Source: Arthrobacter crusticola (GTDB lineage: Bacteria; Actinomycetota; Actinomycetes; Actinomycetales; Micrococcaceae). Taken from it: a DNA stretch of 64,000 bases. Shown piece after piece: positions 9,193 through 20,199 of the stretch. A program made the translations under genes and the position numbers. Below the pieces are notes generated by a model that saw nothing but the letters and a program-made list of their open reading frames with translations, had not been told where the DNA came from and ran no database searches. Every line of letters starts with the position of its first letter. Within the stretch, counting starts at the first letter, position 1. The stretch is taken from NCBI RefSeq assembly GCF_004357995.1, contig NZ_SMTK01000006.1, positions 210,779-274,778 on the forward strand. Direction: 5' to 3'.

Positions 9193-9273
9193 GCTCCTAG
9201 GCTAACCGTCCGGCCCGCCGTTGGGGCTTTGGTTGCTCTTGAATCACAATTCCCCCTTTTGGGCGCGCTTGTA

Positions 9274-9301
9274 TTGCCAGAGGGCATTCGTTCGCTAGAT
9301 T
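9274..9301 (+). promoter_or_regulatory. Predicted promoter of gluABCD (leaderless)
   Basis: TTGCCA (9274-9279), a 16-bp spacer and TAGATT (9296-9301) form a sigma-70-like promoter. Transcription would begin about 7 bases later, at or next to the ATG of gluA at 9309. No Shine-Dalgarno sequence is present before that ATG, which fits a leaderless mRNA. Confidence 0.5.
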
Positions 9302-9308
9302 CTTCTCC

Positions 9309-10085
9309 ATGACAAGCGAACCGCAGCCGTCCACGTCCGCGTCTTCTGCGCACCCCCTGGTCTCCCTGAAGAAGGTCAACAAGCACTACGGTCCCCTGCA
9401 CGTTCTCAAGGACATTGACTTGGAGGTGGCCCGCGGCGAGGTCGTCGTCGTGATCGGCCCGTCCGGTTCCGGAAAGTCGACCCTGTGCCGGGCCATCAAC
9501 CGGCTGGAGACCATCGACGACGGCGAGATCCGGGTCGACGGCAAGGTCCTGCCCGCCGAGGGGAAGGCGCTGGCACGGCTCCGCGCCGACGTCGGGATGG
9601 TCTTCCAGTCCTTCAACCTCTTCGCGCACAAGTCCATCCTTGAAAATGTGACCCTTGGGCCGGTCAAGGTCAAGGGCATGAAGGGCGGCGAAGCGAAGGA
9701 GCTTGCCCTGTCGCTGCTCAAGCGCGTGGGCGTCGACAACCAGGCCGACAAGCTGCCTGCCCAGCTCTCCGGCGGCCAGCAGCAGCGCGTGGCGATCGCC
9801 CGGGCGCTGGCGATGAAGCCCAAAGTGATGCTGTTCGACGAACCGACCTCGGCCCTGGACCCCGAAATGATCAACGAGGTCCTCGACGCGATGGTCGCCC
9901 TCGCCAAGGAGGGCATGACGATGATCGTTGTGACCCACGAGATGGGCTTCGCCCGCAAGGCCGCCGACCGGGTCGTATTTATGGCCGACGGGCAGATTGT
10001 CGAGCAGGCCACACCCGAGGAGTTCTTCACCAATCCCAGGAGCGAGCGGGCCAAGGACTTCCTTGGCAAGATCCTCGCCCACTGA
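9309..10085 (+). CDS. gluA: Glutamate/polar amino acid ABC importer, ATP-binding subunit
   Basis: 258 aa. Walker A is GPSGSGKST, the Q-loop lies in MVFQSFNLF, the signature is [14 protein letters not shown], Walker B is [13 protein letters not shown] and the H-loop is VVTHEMGF. These mark the polar amino acid transport ATPase group. It energises uptake through GluC/GluD. About 20 polar residues precede the ABC core. It is the first gene of the gluABCD operon, whose order (ATPase, binding lipoprotein, two permeases) is that described for corynebacterial glutamate uptake. Confidence 0.93.
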   Translation: MTSEPQPSTSASSAHPLVSLKKVNKHYGPLHVLKDIDLEVARGEVVVVIGPSGSGKSTLCRAINRLETIDDGEIRVDGKVLPAEGKALARLRADVGMVFQSFNLFAHKSILENVTLGPVKVKGMKGGEAKELALSLLKRVGVDNQADKLPAQLSGGQQQRVAIARALAMKPKVMLFDEPTSALDPEMINEVLDAMVALAKEGMTMIVVTHEMGFARKAADRVVFMADGQIVEQATPEEFFTNPRSERAKDFLGKILAH

Positions 10086-10148
10086 GTTTCACGACCTACA
10101 CGTACCGCACCTCAAGGCCTCACAAGGGCCGCAACGCAAGGAGAAATC

Positions 10149-10997
10149 ATGCGAAAGACCCGATATGCAGCCGCTATGGCAGCGGCAGCAGCACTCACCC
10201 TCACCGCCTGTGGCGGAGGAGGCGGCAATGAAGGCGGCGGCGGAGGCGGCGGCGGCGAGGAAGGCGGCGGCGAAACCATCACGATCGGCATCAAGTTCGA
10301 CCAGCCGGGCCTGGGCTTCGACGAGGGTGGCTCCTACTCGGGCTTCGACGTCGACGTCGCCAAGTACGTCGCGAATGAACTCGGCTTCTCGGAAGACCAG
10401 ATCGAGTGGAAGGAAGCCCCGTCGGCCAACCGCGAGAACCTGCTCGCGAACAATGACGTCGACATGATCTTCGCGACCTACTCCATCACCGACGAGCGCA
10501 AGCAGACCGTGTCCTTCGCCGGACCGTACTTCGTCGCCGGCCAGGACCTCCTGGTGCCCAAGGACAGCGACATCGCCGGCCCCGAGGACCTCGAGGGCAA
10601 GAACCTGTGCTCGGTCACCGGCTCGACCTCCGCACAGAAGATCAAGGACCAGTACCCGGGCGTGAACCTGGTCGAGCAGCCCGGTTACGCCGAGTGCGTC
10701 AGCGTGATGGGCGGCGGCCAGATCGACGCCGTCACCACCGACGACATCATCCTGGCCGGCCTCGCCGCCCAGGAGGCCAACGCCGGCCAGTTCAAGGTCG
10801 TCGGCAACCCCTTCTCCGAAGAGCGCTACGGCGTCGGCCTGCCCAAGGACAGCGACCGCTGTGAGGACATCAACGCGGCGATCACCAAGATGATCGAGGA
10901 AGGCGCCTGGGAAGAGGCGATCACCAAGAACACCGAGGGTGCGGACTACAGTTTCAATGAGGAACTGAACCCGCCGGAGCCCGAGCCCTGCGCCTAA
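10149..10997 (+). CDS. gluB: Glutamate ABC transporter substrate-binding lipoprotein
   Basis: 282 aa, with AAGGAG just upstream of the ATG. The lipoprotein signal peptide has lipobox LTAC (residues 18-21). It is followed by an almost pure Gly/Glu tether of about 20 residues and then a SBP_bac_3 domain with DVAKYVANELG, NNDVDMIFATYSITDER and SVTGSTSAQ, as in glutamate/glutamine binders. It should be anchored to the outer face of the membrane and deliver glutamate to GluCD. The glycine tether is longer than I usually expect and lies over simple GGC-type repeats that could vary in length. Confidence 0.92.
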   Translation: MRKTRYAAAMAAAAALTLTACGGGGGNEGGGGGGGGEEGGGETITIGIKFDQPGLGFDEGGSYSGFDVDVAKYVANELGFSEDQIEWKEAPSANRENLLANNDVDMIFATYSITDERKQTVSFAGPYFVAGQDLLVPKDSDIAGPEDLEGKNLCSVTGSTSAQKIKDQYPGVNLVEQPGYAECVSVMGGGQIDAVTTDDIILAGLAAQEANAGQFKVVGNPFSEERYGVGLPKDSDRCEDINAAITKMIEEGAWEEAITKNTEGADYSFNEELNPPEPEPCA

Positions 10998-11072
10998 TCA
11001 CCTCCTGTCTTGGTGGGGCGGCCGATCCCGGCCGTCCCACCAATGCATGTCCCCCAAAGAATGAGGTGAACC

Positions 11073-11750
11073 GTGGATAACTTCCTGACGCTCTTCGAGA
11101 CCTACAACGTCCCGGCGGCCTTCTGGGTGAACATCCAGCTGACCTTCTGGGCCGCCGTATGGTCCCTGGTGCTCGGCACCCTGCTGGCGCTCATGAGAAT
11201 CTCCCCGATCCCCAGCCTTCAGTGGCTGGGCGCTGCGTACGTCAACATCTTCCGCAACACCCCGCTGACGATCATTATCGCCTTCGGGGTGCTCGGGCTC
11301 TTCGGGCAGCTCCAGGTGTCCCTGACGGACGACTTCAACCTTAACTTCTTCCGCCTGGCCATCCTCGGGCTGACGATCTACCACGCGGCCTTCGTCTGCG
11401 AGGCGATCCGCAGCGGCGTGAACACCGTGCCGCTGGGCCAGGCCGAAGCCGCCCGGGCGATCGGGCTCAGCTTCCTCCCGGCGGCCCGCCTGATCATCCT
11501 GCCGCAGGCCTTCCGCGGCGCCATCGCCCCGCTGGGCAACGTCCTGATCGCCCTGATCAAGAACTCGACAGTCGCGGCGGCCGGCTCGGTCGCGGCCGAG
11601 GCCTCAAGCCTGATGAAGACCATGATCGAGTTCCGCGGCGACCTGGTCATCCCGATCTTCTTCACGTTCGCCATCGGCTTCGTCATCCTGGTGATCCCGG
11701 TCGGGCTCCTCACAACCTGGGCCTCCAGGAGATTGGCGGTGGCCCGATGA
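11073..11750 (+). CDS. gluC: Glutamate ABC transporter permease
   Basis: 225 aa from GTG 11073, preceded by GAGGTGAA. It has about five membrane helices and the permease EAA-type loop (SGVNTVPLGQAEAARAIGLS) that contacts GluA. The N-terminal segment AAFWVNIQLTFWAAVWSLVLG is typical of HisM/GluC subunits. Its stop overlaps the start of gluD (ATGA), so the two permeases are translationally coupled and form the heterodimeric channel. Confidence 0.92.
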   Translation: MDNFLTLFETYNVPAAFWVNIQLTFWAAVWSLVLGTLLALMRISPIPSLQWLGAAYVNIFRNTPLTIIIAFGVLGLFGQLQVSLTDDFNLNFFRLAILGLTIYHAAFVCEAIRSGVNTVPLGQAEAARAIGLSFLPAARLIILPQAFRGAIAPLGNVLIALIKNSTVAAAGSVAAEASSLMKTMIEFRGDLVIPIFFTFAIGFVILVIPVGLLTTWASRRLAVAR

Positions 11751-12625
11751 GCGCCCAGAACGTTCTGTTCGACGCCCCCGGCCCCAAGGCGCGGCGCACC
11801 ATCCTCATCGGAAACATCATCGGGGCCCTGCTCATCGCCGGCCTGATCGCCTATGTGGTGTTCCTGCTCGGCGGCAAGGGACAGCTCGCGGCAGACAAGT
11901 GGACGCCCTTCCTCGAGGGACGCACCTGGGAGTTCTTCCTGCTTCCCGGCCTGCTGAGCACCCTGCGGGCGGCCGCCATCGCCGTGGTGACCTCGGTCCT
12001 GTTCGGGCTGATCTTCGGCCTCGGCCGGCTCTCCCATGTGAAGCCCATCCGCTGGTTCGCCGGGCTCGTCGTCGAGTTCTTCCGGGCCGTGCCGGTCCTG
12101 CTCATGATGATCTTCCTGTGGCTGGCGCTGGGACGCTCCAACCTCGTCGAGGACGCGCCCTTCTGGGCCGTCGTCATCGCCCTGACCCTATACAACGGCT
12201 CGGTCATCGCGGAGCTGATCCGCTCCGGCGTGCAGGGCCTGCCCAAGGGCCAGCGCGAGGCGGGACTGGCGATCGGCATGACCCAGATGCAGTCCCTGCG
12301 CACCATCGAGGTGCCCCAGGCGCTCATCGCCATGCTGCCGGCGCTGGTGAGCCAGTTCGTCGTCATCCTGAAGGACTCGGCCCTGGGCTACATCATCGGG
12401 TTCCCCGAGCTGCTGCAGAACGCCCGGCGCCTTGGGGTCGGTGAGGGCAACCTCCTGCAGTCCCTCCTCATCGCCGCCGTGATCTTCATTGTCATCAACT
12501 TCGCGCTTTCATCCCTCGCCACAAAGCTCTCCAAGCTGCTGAGCTTTCGGAGCAAGGGCAGGGCGCGCGACGAAACACTCGATGGGATCGCCGCAGCGGA
12601 GCCCGAGGGCACCCTCTCCCGCTGA
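11747..12625 (+). CDS. gluD: Glutamate ABC transporter permease
   Basis: 292 aa. An N-terminal cytoplasmic and first-helix extension precedes the permease core. The coupling loop SGVQGLPKGQREAGLAIGMT is the EAA motif. The C-terminal tail after about residue 265 is charged and cytoplasmic. It is the partner of GluC and last gene of the operon, which ends at the strong hairpin that follows. Confidence 0.92.
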   Translation: MSAQNVLFDAPGPKARRTILIGNIIGALLIAGLIAYVVFLLGGKGQLAADKWTPFLEGRTWEFFLLPGLLSTLRAAAIAVVTSVLFGLIFGLGRLSHVKPIRWFAGLVVEFFRAVPVLLMMIFLWLALGRSNLVEDAPFWAVVIALTLYNGSVIAELIRSGVQGLPKGQREAGLAIGMTQMQSLRTIEVPQALIAMLPALVSQFVVILKDSALGYIIGFPELLQNARRLGVGEGNLLQSLLIAAVIFIVINFALSSLATKLSKLLSFRSKGRARDETLDGIAAAEPEGTLSR

Positions 12626-12667
12626 GTCGCACCGGGCTTCTGCCCGGAGGACGTCGGCACCTTCCCT

Positions 12668-12704
12668 AAAGGGCCCCGGTCAGCTCGGCTGACCGGGGCC
12701 CTTT
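12668..12704 (+). terminator. Rho-independent terminator of gluABCD (also oriented for dapE)
   Basis: A perfect 17-bp stem (arms 12668-12684 and 12688-12704) with a 3-base loop and AAA/TTT at its ends lies between the convergent gluD and dapE stops, so it can serve both strands. Confidence 0.9.
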
Positions 12705-12721
12705 GTTGTCACTCGTTGTTG

Positions 12722-13816
12722 TCAGTCGGAGAGCCAGGTGGTCAACACCCGCAGGCACTCACGCACCTCGCCGGCATGCACGTGCTCGTCGTCGCTGTGG
12801 GCCAGCAGGGCATCGCCGGGCCCGAAATTGACCGCCGGGATGCCCAGTTCGCTGAAGCGCGCAACGTCCGTCCACCCGTACTTGGGCTTCGGCTCGGCAC
12901 CCACCGCCGCCACGAAGCTCGCCGCGGCGGGGTGTTGCAGCCCCGGCCGCGCACCGGCCGCAGCATCAGTCCGCTCGATCTCGAACCCCTCGAGCACCCC
13001 GCGGACATACTGTTCGGCCTCGTCCGGGCTCTTATCCGGGGCGAAGCGGTAGTTCACCTCGATGACGGCGCGGTCGGGGATGACGTTGCCCGCGGTGCCG
13101 CCGCTGATCAGCACCGCGTTGAGGCTCTCGCGGTAGTTCAGCCCGTCCACCGGCACCGTCGCAGGCTGGTGCTCCCGCAGCCGCACCAGCACCTCGGCGG
13201 CCTTGTGGATGGCGTTCTCGCCGCGCCAGGCGCGGGCGGAGTGGGCGGCCTTGCCCGTGGTGATGACATTGAAACGGGCCGTGCCGTTGCATCCGCCCTC
13301 CACGGTGCCCGCAGTGGGTTCGAGGAGCACCGCGAAATCGGCGCTCAGCCACTCGGGGTAGTGCTCGGCCAGCCGGCCCAGGCCGCTGAGCGAGGCCTCG
13401 ACCTCCTCGTGGTCGTAGAAGACATAGGTGACGTCGCGCACCGGGTCCGTCAGCGCGGCTGCCAGTGCCAGCTGGACAGCGACGCCGCCCTTCATGTCGG
13501 TTGTCCCGCGGCCGTAGAGCACCTCGCCGTCCCACTCGCCCGGGACCGTCGCCCGCGCGCCCGCAGCGGTGGGCAGGGGCACCGTGTCGAGGTGCCCGGC
13601 CAGGATCACCCGCTCGCTGCGGCCCAGGGAGGTGCGCGCGATCAACGCGTCGCCGTCCCGCACCACCTCAAGGTGGGCAAGGCCCCGCAGGGCCTCCTCG
13701 AGCGCGTCGGCGATGGCGCGTTCCTCGCCGGAGACGCTGTAGATGTCAACGAGATCTGCTGTCAATTGGGCAACATCGACGCCGAGATCGAGGCGCCGCA
13801 GGCTGGGCTGAGTCAT
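12722..13816 (-). CDS. dapE: Succinyl-diaminopimelate desuccinylase
   Basis: 364 aa M20 metallopeptidase-fold enzyme that releases LL-2,6-diaminopimelate and succinate in lysine and peptidoglycan-precursor synthesis. Metal ligands appear in AGHLDTVP and [11 protein letters not shown], the catalytic Glu pair in YDHEEVEA, and a late His in [14 protein letters not shown]. It is divergent from dapD with 33 bp between the starts, so the two share a very compact promoter region. Confidence 0.93.
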   Translation of the reverse strand: MTQPSLRRLDLGVDVAQLTADLVDIYSVSGEERAIADALEEALRGLAHLEVVRDGDALIARTSLGRSERVILAGHLDTVPLPTAAGARATVPGEWDGEVLYGRGTTDMKGGVAVQLALAAALTDPVRDVTYVFYDHEEVEASLSGLGRLAEHYPEWLSADFAVLLEPTAGTVEGGCNGTARFNVITTGKAAHSARAWRGENAIHKAAEVLVRLREHQPATVPVDGLNYRESLNAVLISGGTAGNVIPDRAVIEVNYRFAPDKSPDEAEQYVRGVLEGFEIERTDAAAGARPGLQHPAAASFVAAVGAEPKPKYGWTDVARFSELGIPAVNFGPGDALLAHSDDEHVHAGEVRECLRVLTTWLSD

Positions 13817-13849
13817 TTTCCCACCCTATCCCTCGGTAGACTTCTGCCC

Positions 13850-14827
13850 ATGACCCAAAGCGCAGATCATCCCTCCACGCCCGCGCCCGGCGCGCGGACC
13901 GCTTTCGGCCTTGGCCTCGCCACCCTCGCCGCTGACGACAGCGTGCTTGAGGTGTGGTTCCCGGCCCCCCGGCTCGGGGCGGCCGAGGAGCAGGAATCCG
14001 ACCGGGCCCTGCGGAGCGAACTCGAGGCCCTAGCCGGGGCGGGCGCCGATCCGGTGCGCCGGACGACCAGCGCGCTGGTCTCCCCCTCGATCGACCTCGA
14101 CGCCCCGCCCGCCGACGCCGTCGACGCGTACCTGCGCCTGCACCTGCTCTCGCACCGGCTGGTCACCCCGAACAGCATCAACCTCGAGGGCATCTTCGGA
14201 CTCTTGGCGAACGTCGTGTGGACGAACCACGGGCCCTGCGCCGCCGCGGACTTCGAGGGCGTGCGAGTGGCCCTGCGGGCGCGCGGGCCGGTGACCGTAC
14301 TGTCCGTCGACAAGTTCCCGCGCATGGTCGACTACGTGGTGCCCCAGGGCGTGCGCATCGCCGACGCGGACCGGGTGCGGCTCGGAGCCTACCTCGCGGA
14401 GGGCACGACGGTCATGCACGAGGGCTTCGTGAACTTCAATGCGGGCACCCTCGGCACCTCGATGGTTGAAGGCCGCATCTCCGCAGGCGTCGTCGTCGGC
14501 AACGGCTCCGACATCGGCGGTGGAGCCTCCATCATGGGGACGCTCTCCGGCGGCGGCACCCAGAGAATCACCATCGGCGAGCGCTGCCTGCTCGGCGCCC
14601 AGGCCGGGGTGGGCATTTCGCTGGGCGACGATTGCGTGGTGGAGGCCGGGCTCTACCTGACGGCCGGCACCAAAGTGACCCTGGTGGACGGCTCGATCGT
14701 CAAGGCAGCGACCCTATCCGGCGTATCCGGGGTCCTCTACCTTCGCAACTCATCCACCGGCGTCGTGGAAGCCCGCCCCCGCCGCGGCGAGGGCATCGCC
14801 CTCAACGCCGCGCTGCACGCCAACTAG
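13850..14827 (+). CDS. dapD: 2,3,4,5-tetrahydropyridine-2,6-dicarboxylate N-succinyltransferase
   Basis: 325 aa starting at ATG 13850 (MTQSADH). The open frame continues far upstream, antisense to dapE, but that part is not coding. The family core includes [21 protein letters not shown] and a left-handed beta-helix region ([20 protein letters not shown], then [20 protein letters not shown]). It transfers succinate from succinyl-CoA to tetrahydrodipicolinate, three steps before DapE's product is used. This is the actinobacterial DapD subtype. Confidence 0.92.
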   Translation: MTQSADHPSTPAPGARTAFGLGLATLAADDSVLEVWFPAPRLGAAEEQESDRALRSELEALAGAGADPVRRTTSALVSPSIDLDAPPADAVDAYLRLHLLSHRLVTPNSINLEGIFGLLANVVWTNHGPCAAADFEGVRVALRARGPVTVLSVDKFPRMVDYVVPQGVRIADADRVRLGAYLAEGTTVMHEGFVNFNAGTLGTSMVEGRISAGVVVGNGSDIGGGASIMGTLSGGGTQRITIGERCLLGAQAGVGISLGDDCVVEAGLYLTAGTKVTLVDGSIVKAATLSGVSGVLYLRNSSTGVVEARPRRGEGIALNAALHAN

Positions 14828-14833
14828 CCGAGC

Positions 14834-15700
14834 ATGCCTGCCACCGGCCCCTCGCGGGCAGTTCTCCGGCGCCGGAGGATCGGAGCCGTCGTCCTGCTCG
14901 CCGTCGCCGGCGGAGGAGTGTGGGCGGCTGCCGCGCAGCTTGAGCCCCCGGAGGTGCTCCGCACCGAACGGTGCACCGCCACCGTGGGCTCCGACAGCTA
15001 CGACCTCACCCCGGTGCAGGCGCAGAACGCCGCCCTGATCGCCGGGGTCGCCGTGGTCCGAGGACTGCCGGCACGGGCGGCCTCCATTGCGATTGCCACC
15101 GCCGTGCAGGAGTCCCGGCTTGAGAACATCAACTACGGCGACGATGCAGGACCCGACTCGCGCGGGCTGTTCCAGCAGCGGCCCTCACAGGGCTGGGGCA
15201 CCGAGGCGCAGGTGATGGATCCCCTGTACGCGGCGGGCGCGTTCTATGACGCGCTGGTGCGCATACCGGGCTACGAGACGCTGCCCATCACCGACGCCGC
15301 CCAGCGCGTCCAGCGCAGCGCCTACCCCACCGCCTACGCCGACCACGAACCGGAGGGACGGGCCTTCGCCTCCGCGCTGACCGGACAGTCCCCGGCAGCC
15401 CTGACCTGCGTGCTGCGCAAGGCCTCCGCCCCGGGCGATCCCGCCGCGGTGGCCGCGGCGGCCGAGCGGATCTTCGGTCCCCTCGGCGGTGTGGCCGAGG
15501 GCAAAGCCCTGGTGGTGCCCGCCACCGAGCCCGGGGGCTGGACCACCGCCTCCTGGGCGGTGGCGACGGCCGACGCCCTGTCCATCACGGAGGTCTCCTT
15601 CGCCGGGCAGGAGTGGACCCGCGCGTCGGGCGAGTGGAGCCCCGCCCCCACCGAAGCGGGAAACCTGACCATCACCGTCGCGGGCGATCCTGCCCCCTGA
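14834..15700 (+). CDS. Conserved exported protein with lysozyme-like/transglycosylase-type motif
   Basis: 288 aa, beginning 6 bases after dapD, so it is co-transcribed. One N-terminal membrane segment (GAVVLLAVAGGGVWAAAA) is preceded by arginines and acts as a signal anchor. Residues 60-160 contain IAIATAVQESRLENINYG and RGLFQQRPSQGWGT, a pattern seen in actinobacterial lytic-transglycosylase-like proteins where the Glu in QES could be catalytic. The C-terminal 90 residues are unassigned. A cell-wall role fits the dap neighbours but is inference. Confidence 0.72.
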   Translation: MPATGPSRAVLRRRRIGAVVLLAVAGGGVWAAAAQLEPPEVLRTERCTATVGSDSYDLTPVQAQNAALIAGVAVVRGLPARAASIAIATAVQESRLENINYGDDAGPDSRGLFQQRPSQGWGTEAQVMDPLYAAGAFYDALVRIPGYETLPITDAAQRVQRSAYPTAYADHEPEGRAFASALTGQSPAALTCVLRKASAPGDPAAVAAAAERIFGPLGGVAEGKALVVPATEPGGWTTASWAVATADALSITEVSFAGQEWTRASGEWSPAPTEAGNLTITVAGDPAP

Positions 15701-15753
15701 GCGGACCCCCGAACCGGCGCCTCGAACCCTCGCCCGGGTCTCGAACACAAGCT

Positions 15754-16365
15754 TCAGGCGAGCATCTTGATGACCGGTTCGACATAGCTGCGCAGGGCCC
15801 CTTCGTCCTCGCACAGGTCCTGGCACATCAGCAGCCGGTCCGGCTCCACCCACCACGCCCGCTGCGCACCCAGCGGGAGCTCGACGACGTCGAGGGTGAA
15901 GCGCCGGGCGCTGCGTCCCAGTTCGAGTTCGCGCTCCTGCACGAGGATCTCCAGCAGCGCTTCGAGCCGGCCCCCGCGGGCGCCGGCGTGCAGGGCGTAC
16001 TCCGCACGGCGTTCCTCCGCCCACTCTATGGCGGAGCCGAAGTGTGCCTGCGCCACCCGCTGCAGGGCCGCCATGCCGTCGAGCTCTTCAAACTCGGGCG
16101 GAATCGGCAGTGACGCACCGGCAAGGTCCCCGCTGACCAGGCGGTGCCACCACGCCTCCCACTCGACGCGCAGCGTCTCGGTGCCACCGGCATCCTCGAC
16201 CGGCCGGCCCAGCGTTGAAGCACGGACGGCGGGGCGGACCGGCGGGAGGCAGGGCTGGCCGATCCCGCGCAATCCGGAGCAGTCGCGGAGGTACAGTGCA
16301 ACGAGCAGGACCTCCGAGGTATCGACGCTGAAGCGTCCGCCGCGCCGGGACGGCTGGTGCGTCAT
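15754..16365 (-). CDS. Conserved hypothetical protein
   Basis: 203 aa from ATG 16365, which has GAAGGAGG upstream; the longer frame has no better start. It is soluble, Trp- and Glu-rich and mostly alpha-helical by composition, with segments such as PPEFEELDGMAAL and VQERELELGRSARRF. No signal peptide or membrane helix is visible. I do not recognise the family. It is convergent with the exported protein and divergent from galE, and seems to be a single-gene unit. Confidence 0.65.
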   Translation of the reverse strand: MTHQPSRRGGRFSVDTSEVLLVALYLRDCSGLRGIGQPCLPPVRPAVRASTLGRPVEDAGGTETLRVEWEAWWHRLVSGDLAGASLPIPPEFEELDGMAALQRVAQAHFGSAIEWAEERRAEYALHAGARGGRLEALLEILVQERELELGRSARRFTLDVVELPLGAQRAWWVEPDRLLMCQDLCEDEGALRSYVEPVIKMLA

Positions 16366-16489
16366 GGGCCTCCTTCGACCGATGTGCTGCTCCAAGAGTA
16401 GACCTGACTTCCCCGCCGCTCCAGAGCCTGCAGCCCCACCGGGCACCCCGCTTTCCTGCTTCGGCCCGCGGGCAAACTAGAGTGGAGGC

Positions 16490-17503
16490 ATGAAGATTCT
16501 CGTTACCGGTGGAAGCGGTTATATCGGCTCACACACCGTCCTTGCCCTGCTCGAGGCCGGCCATGAGGTTGTTGTGATCGACAACCTCTCGAACTCGACG
16601 GAGACGTCCCTGCAGCGCGTCCAGAAGCTGGCCGGGCGCCCCCTGCGGTTCCACAAAGTGGACCTGCTCGACGAGCCGGCCCTGCGGTCGGTTTTCGCGG
16701 AGGAAGCGGTCGAGGCGGTGATTCACTTCGCCGGGCTGAAGGCCGTCGGAGAGTCGGTGGAGAAGCCGCTGACGTACTACCACAACAATGTGGGCGGCAC
16801 CCTGAACCTCCTGCGGGTCATGGACTCCTACGACGTGCGGACGCTGGTCTTCAGTTCCTCGGCCACCGTCTACGGCGCATCCGAGCAGGTCCCCCTGATC
16901 GAGAAGATGGCCCTGGACGCAGTGAACCCGTACGGGCGGACCAAGGAGCAGATCGAGGACATCCTTTCCGACCTCGGCGCCGCCGACGGCCGCTGGAACA
17001 TTGCCCTGCTCCGCTACTTCAACCCGGTGGGCGCGCACGAGTCGGGGCTGATCGGCGAGGACCCCACCGGGATCCCCAACAACCTGCTGCCGTTCGTGGC
17101 GCAGGTGGCGGTGGGCCGGCGGGAGAAGGTGCGGGTGTTCGGCAACGACTACCCCACGCCCGACGGCACCGGGGTGCGGGATTACATCCACGTCGTCGAC
17201 CTCGCGGCAGGGCACCTTGCCGCCCTGAAGTACCTGACCGAACACCGCGGGGTGTACCGGTGGAACCTGGGTACCGGGAAGGGCTCCTCGGTCCTCGAGG
17301 TGCTCGACGCCTTCTCGAAGGCCTCGGGGCGCGAAATCCCCTACGAGTTCGCCCCGCGCCGGCCCGGAGACGCCGCGGTGAGCTACGCCGACCCGTCGGC
17401 AGCGATGGCCGACCTCGGCTGGTCGGCGCACCGGAACCTCGACACCATGTGCGAGGACCACTGGCGCTGGCAGAAGAACAACCCACAGGGCTACAACGGC
17501 TGA
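16490..17503 (+). CDS. galE: UDP-glucose 4-epimerase
   Basis: 337 aa. It interconverts UDP-glucose and UDP-galactose for cell-surface sugars. The NAD-binding motif TGGSGYIGSHT is at the N-terminus, the catalytic Ser-Ser-Ala in FSSSATVYG, and the catalytic YxxxK in NPYGRTKEQIE. DYIHVVDLAAGH and the length match GalE. It is a single gene ending at a strong bidirectional terminator. Confidence 0.93.
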   Translation: MKILVTGGSGYIGSHTVLALLEAGHEVVVIDNLSNSTETSLQRVQKLAGRPLRFHKVDLLDEPALRSVFAEEAVEAVIHFAGLKAVGESVEKPLTYYHNNVGGTLNLLRVMDSYDVRTLVFSSSATVYGASEQVPLIEKMALDAVNPYGRTKEQIEDILSDLGAADGRWNIALLRYFNPVGAHESGLIGEDPTGIPNNLLPFVAQVAVGRREKVRVFGNDYPTPDGTGVRDYIHVVDLAAGHLAALKYLTEHRGVYRWNLGTGKGSSVLEVLDAFSKASGREIPYEFAPRRPGDAAVSYADPSAAMADLGWSAHRNLDTMCEDHWRWQKNNPQGYNG

Positions 17504-17534
17504 CCAGCCCATCAAAACCGAATCAAGAACAGAC

Positions 17535-17572
17535 GAAGGCGGCCACCCACCAGCAGGTGGGTGGCCGCCTTC
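17535..17572. terminator. Bidirectional terminator between galE and gltA
   Basis: A perfect 17-bp inverted repeat (arms 17535-17551 and 17556-17572) with a 4-base loop and GAA/TTC ends lies between two convergent genes. Confidence 0.88.
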
Positions 17573-17605
17573 GTTCTGAGCGGTCCGGCCGTGCGGGCCG
17601 CGCGG

Positions 17606-18889
<1,284 letters not shown>

Positions 18890-19044
18890 TGACTCTCCTT
18901 CAGGAGCTGGGGTGGAACCATCACAACGAAGGAGGGAAAAATCCACACCGCGTTGGCCTATTCAGTCTGAAACGGTACCGGTATGACCGCCCTCTGCACT
19001 AATCCTCCATCGCGTGGTGTGACGGTGGCAACAGGGGTTCGGCT

Positions 19045-20199
19045 TTACACTGCGCCGCGCAGCCTTTCGACGGCGGCGTCGATCCGCTCGTCGGTGCCGG
19101 TGAGCGCCACCCGCACGAATCCATGGCCCGCCTCCCCGTAGAAGGTGCCCGGCCCGACGACGATGCCCCGCTCCGCGAACCGGGTGAGCGCCTCCCAGGT
19201 ATCCGTTCCGTCGCTGGCCCACAGGTACAGGCCCGCCTCGGAGCCGGACACCGTGAAGCCGAAGGACTCGAGCGCCGGCAGGAGCCGGGCCCGGCGGGAG
19301 CGGTAGAGGTCCTTCTGCTGCTGGACATGCGCGTCGTCGCCCAGGGCCGCCCGCATCGCCTCCTGCACGGGGAACGGGACGATCATGCCGGCGTGCTTGC
19401 GCGAGTTGATGAGGCTCGCCACAATCTTGCCGTCGCCGGCCACGAAGGCGGCCCGGTAGCCGGCGAGGTTCGACTGCTTGGACAGCGAGTAGACGGCGAG
19501 CAGCAGGTCGTTGCTGCCCCCGGAGACGCGCGGATCCAAGACGCTCGGCACGGCGCGGCCGCCCCGGGCGCTGTCCCAGTCGCCCCAGCCAAGCTCGGCG
19601 TAGCACTCGTCGGAGGCGGTGACGGCGCCCAGGGAGCGGGCCTCGTCGACCATGTCCTTCAGCCCCTCGACGGGCAGCACCGATCCGGTGGGATTGCCGG
19701 GGCTGTTCACCCAGACCAGCCGGACCCGGCGGCGGACCTCCGCGGGCAGTGCGGCGAGCGAATCCGCGGCCACGGGCGTGGCTCCGGCGAGCAGCGCTCC
19801 GACGTCGTAGGTGGGGTACGCCACCGTGGGCCGCACGACGACGTCGCCCGGGCCCAGCCCCAGCAGCGTCGGCAGCCACGCCACGAGCTCCTTCGAACCG
19901 ACGGTCGGCATAATGTCCGCCGGATCCAGGCCGGGGACGCCGCGCCGCCGGTCGAACCAGGCGCTGATCGCCTCCCGCAGCGCCGCCGTCCCGTGGGTGG
20001 TGGGGTATCCGGGGGCGTCCGCGGCACGGGCGAGGGCGGTGCGGATCAGCTCGGGCGTCGGGTCGACCGGGGTGCCAATGGAGAGATTAACCACACCTCC
20101 GGGATGCGTCGACGCCGTCTGGATATAGGGGGCCAGGGCCTCCCAGGGGTAGTCGGGAAGGCTCAGCCCGAAGGCGCGCGTCGGCCCCCCAGCGGTCAT
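19045..20199 (-). CDS. dapC: Succinyldiaminopimelate transaminase (class I/II PLP aminotransferase)
   Basis: 384 aa. The start ATG at 20199 overlaps the fdxA stop (ATGA). The PLP-binding lysine lies in YSLSKQSNLAGYR, the Asn/Asp cofactor ligands in VWVNSPGNPTGS and ASDECYAELG, and the phosphate-binding Arg near the C-terminus. The coupled fdxA-dapC pair is a known actinobacterial arrangement and supports the dapC assignment over a generic aminotransferase. With dapD and dapE in the same window, three steps of the succinylase branch are covered. Confidence 0.87.
   Translation of the reverse strand: MTAGGPTRAFGLSLPDYPWEALAPYIQTASTHPGGVVNLSIGTPVDPTPELIRTALARAADAPGYPTTHGTAALREAISAWFDRRRGVPGLDPADIMPTVGSKELVAWLPTLLGLGPGDVVVRPTVAYPTYDVGALLAGATPVAADSLAALPAEVRRRVRLVWVNSPGNPTGSVLPVEGLKDMVDEARSLGAVTASDECYAELGWGDWDSARGGRAVPSVLDPRVSGGSNDLLLAVYSLSKQSNLAGYRAAFVAGDGKIVASLINSRKHAGMIVPFPVQEAMRAALGDDAHVQQQKDLYRSRRARLLPALESFGFTVSGSEAGLYLWASDGTDTWEALTRFAERGIVVGPGTFYGEAGHGFVRVALTGTDERIDAAVERLRGAV

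Noticed and set aside
9180..10082. Minus-strand open frame over gluA
   Set aside because: No recognisable domain and it mirrors the gluA codons exactly.
12716..13849. Long N-terminal extension of dapD
   Set aside because: It is antisense to dapE and lacks family similarity; the ATG at 13850 gives the normal DapD length.
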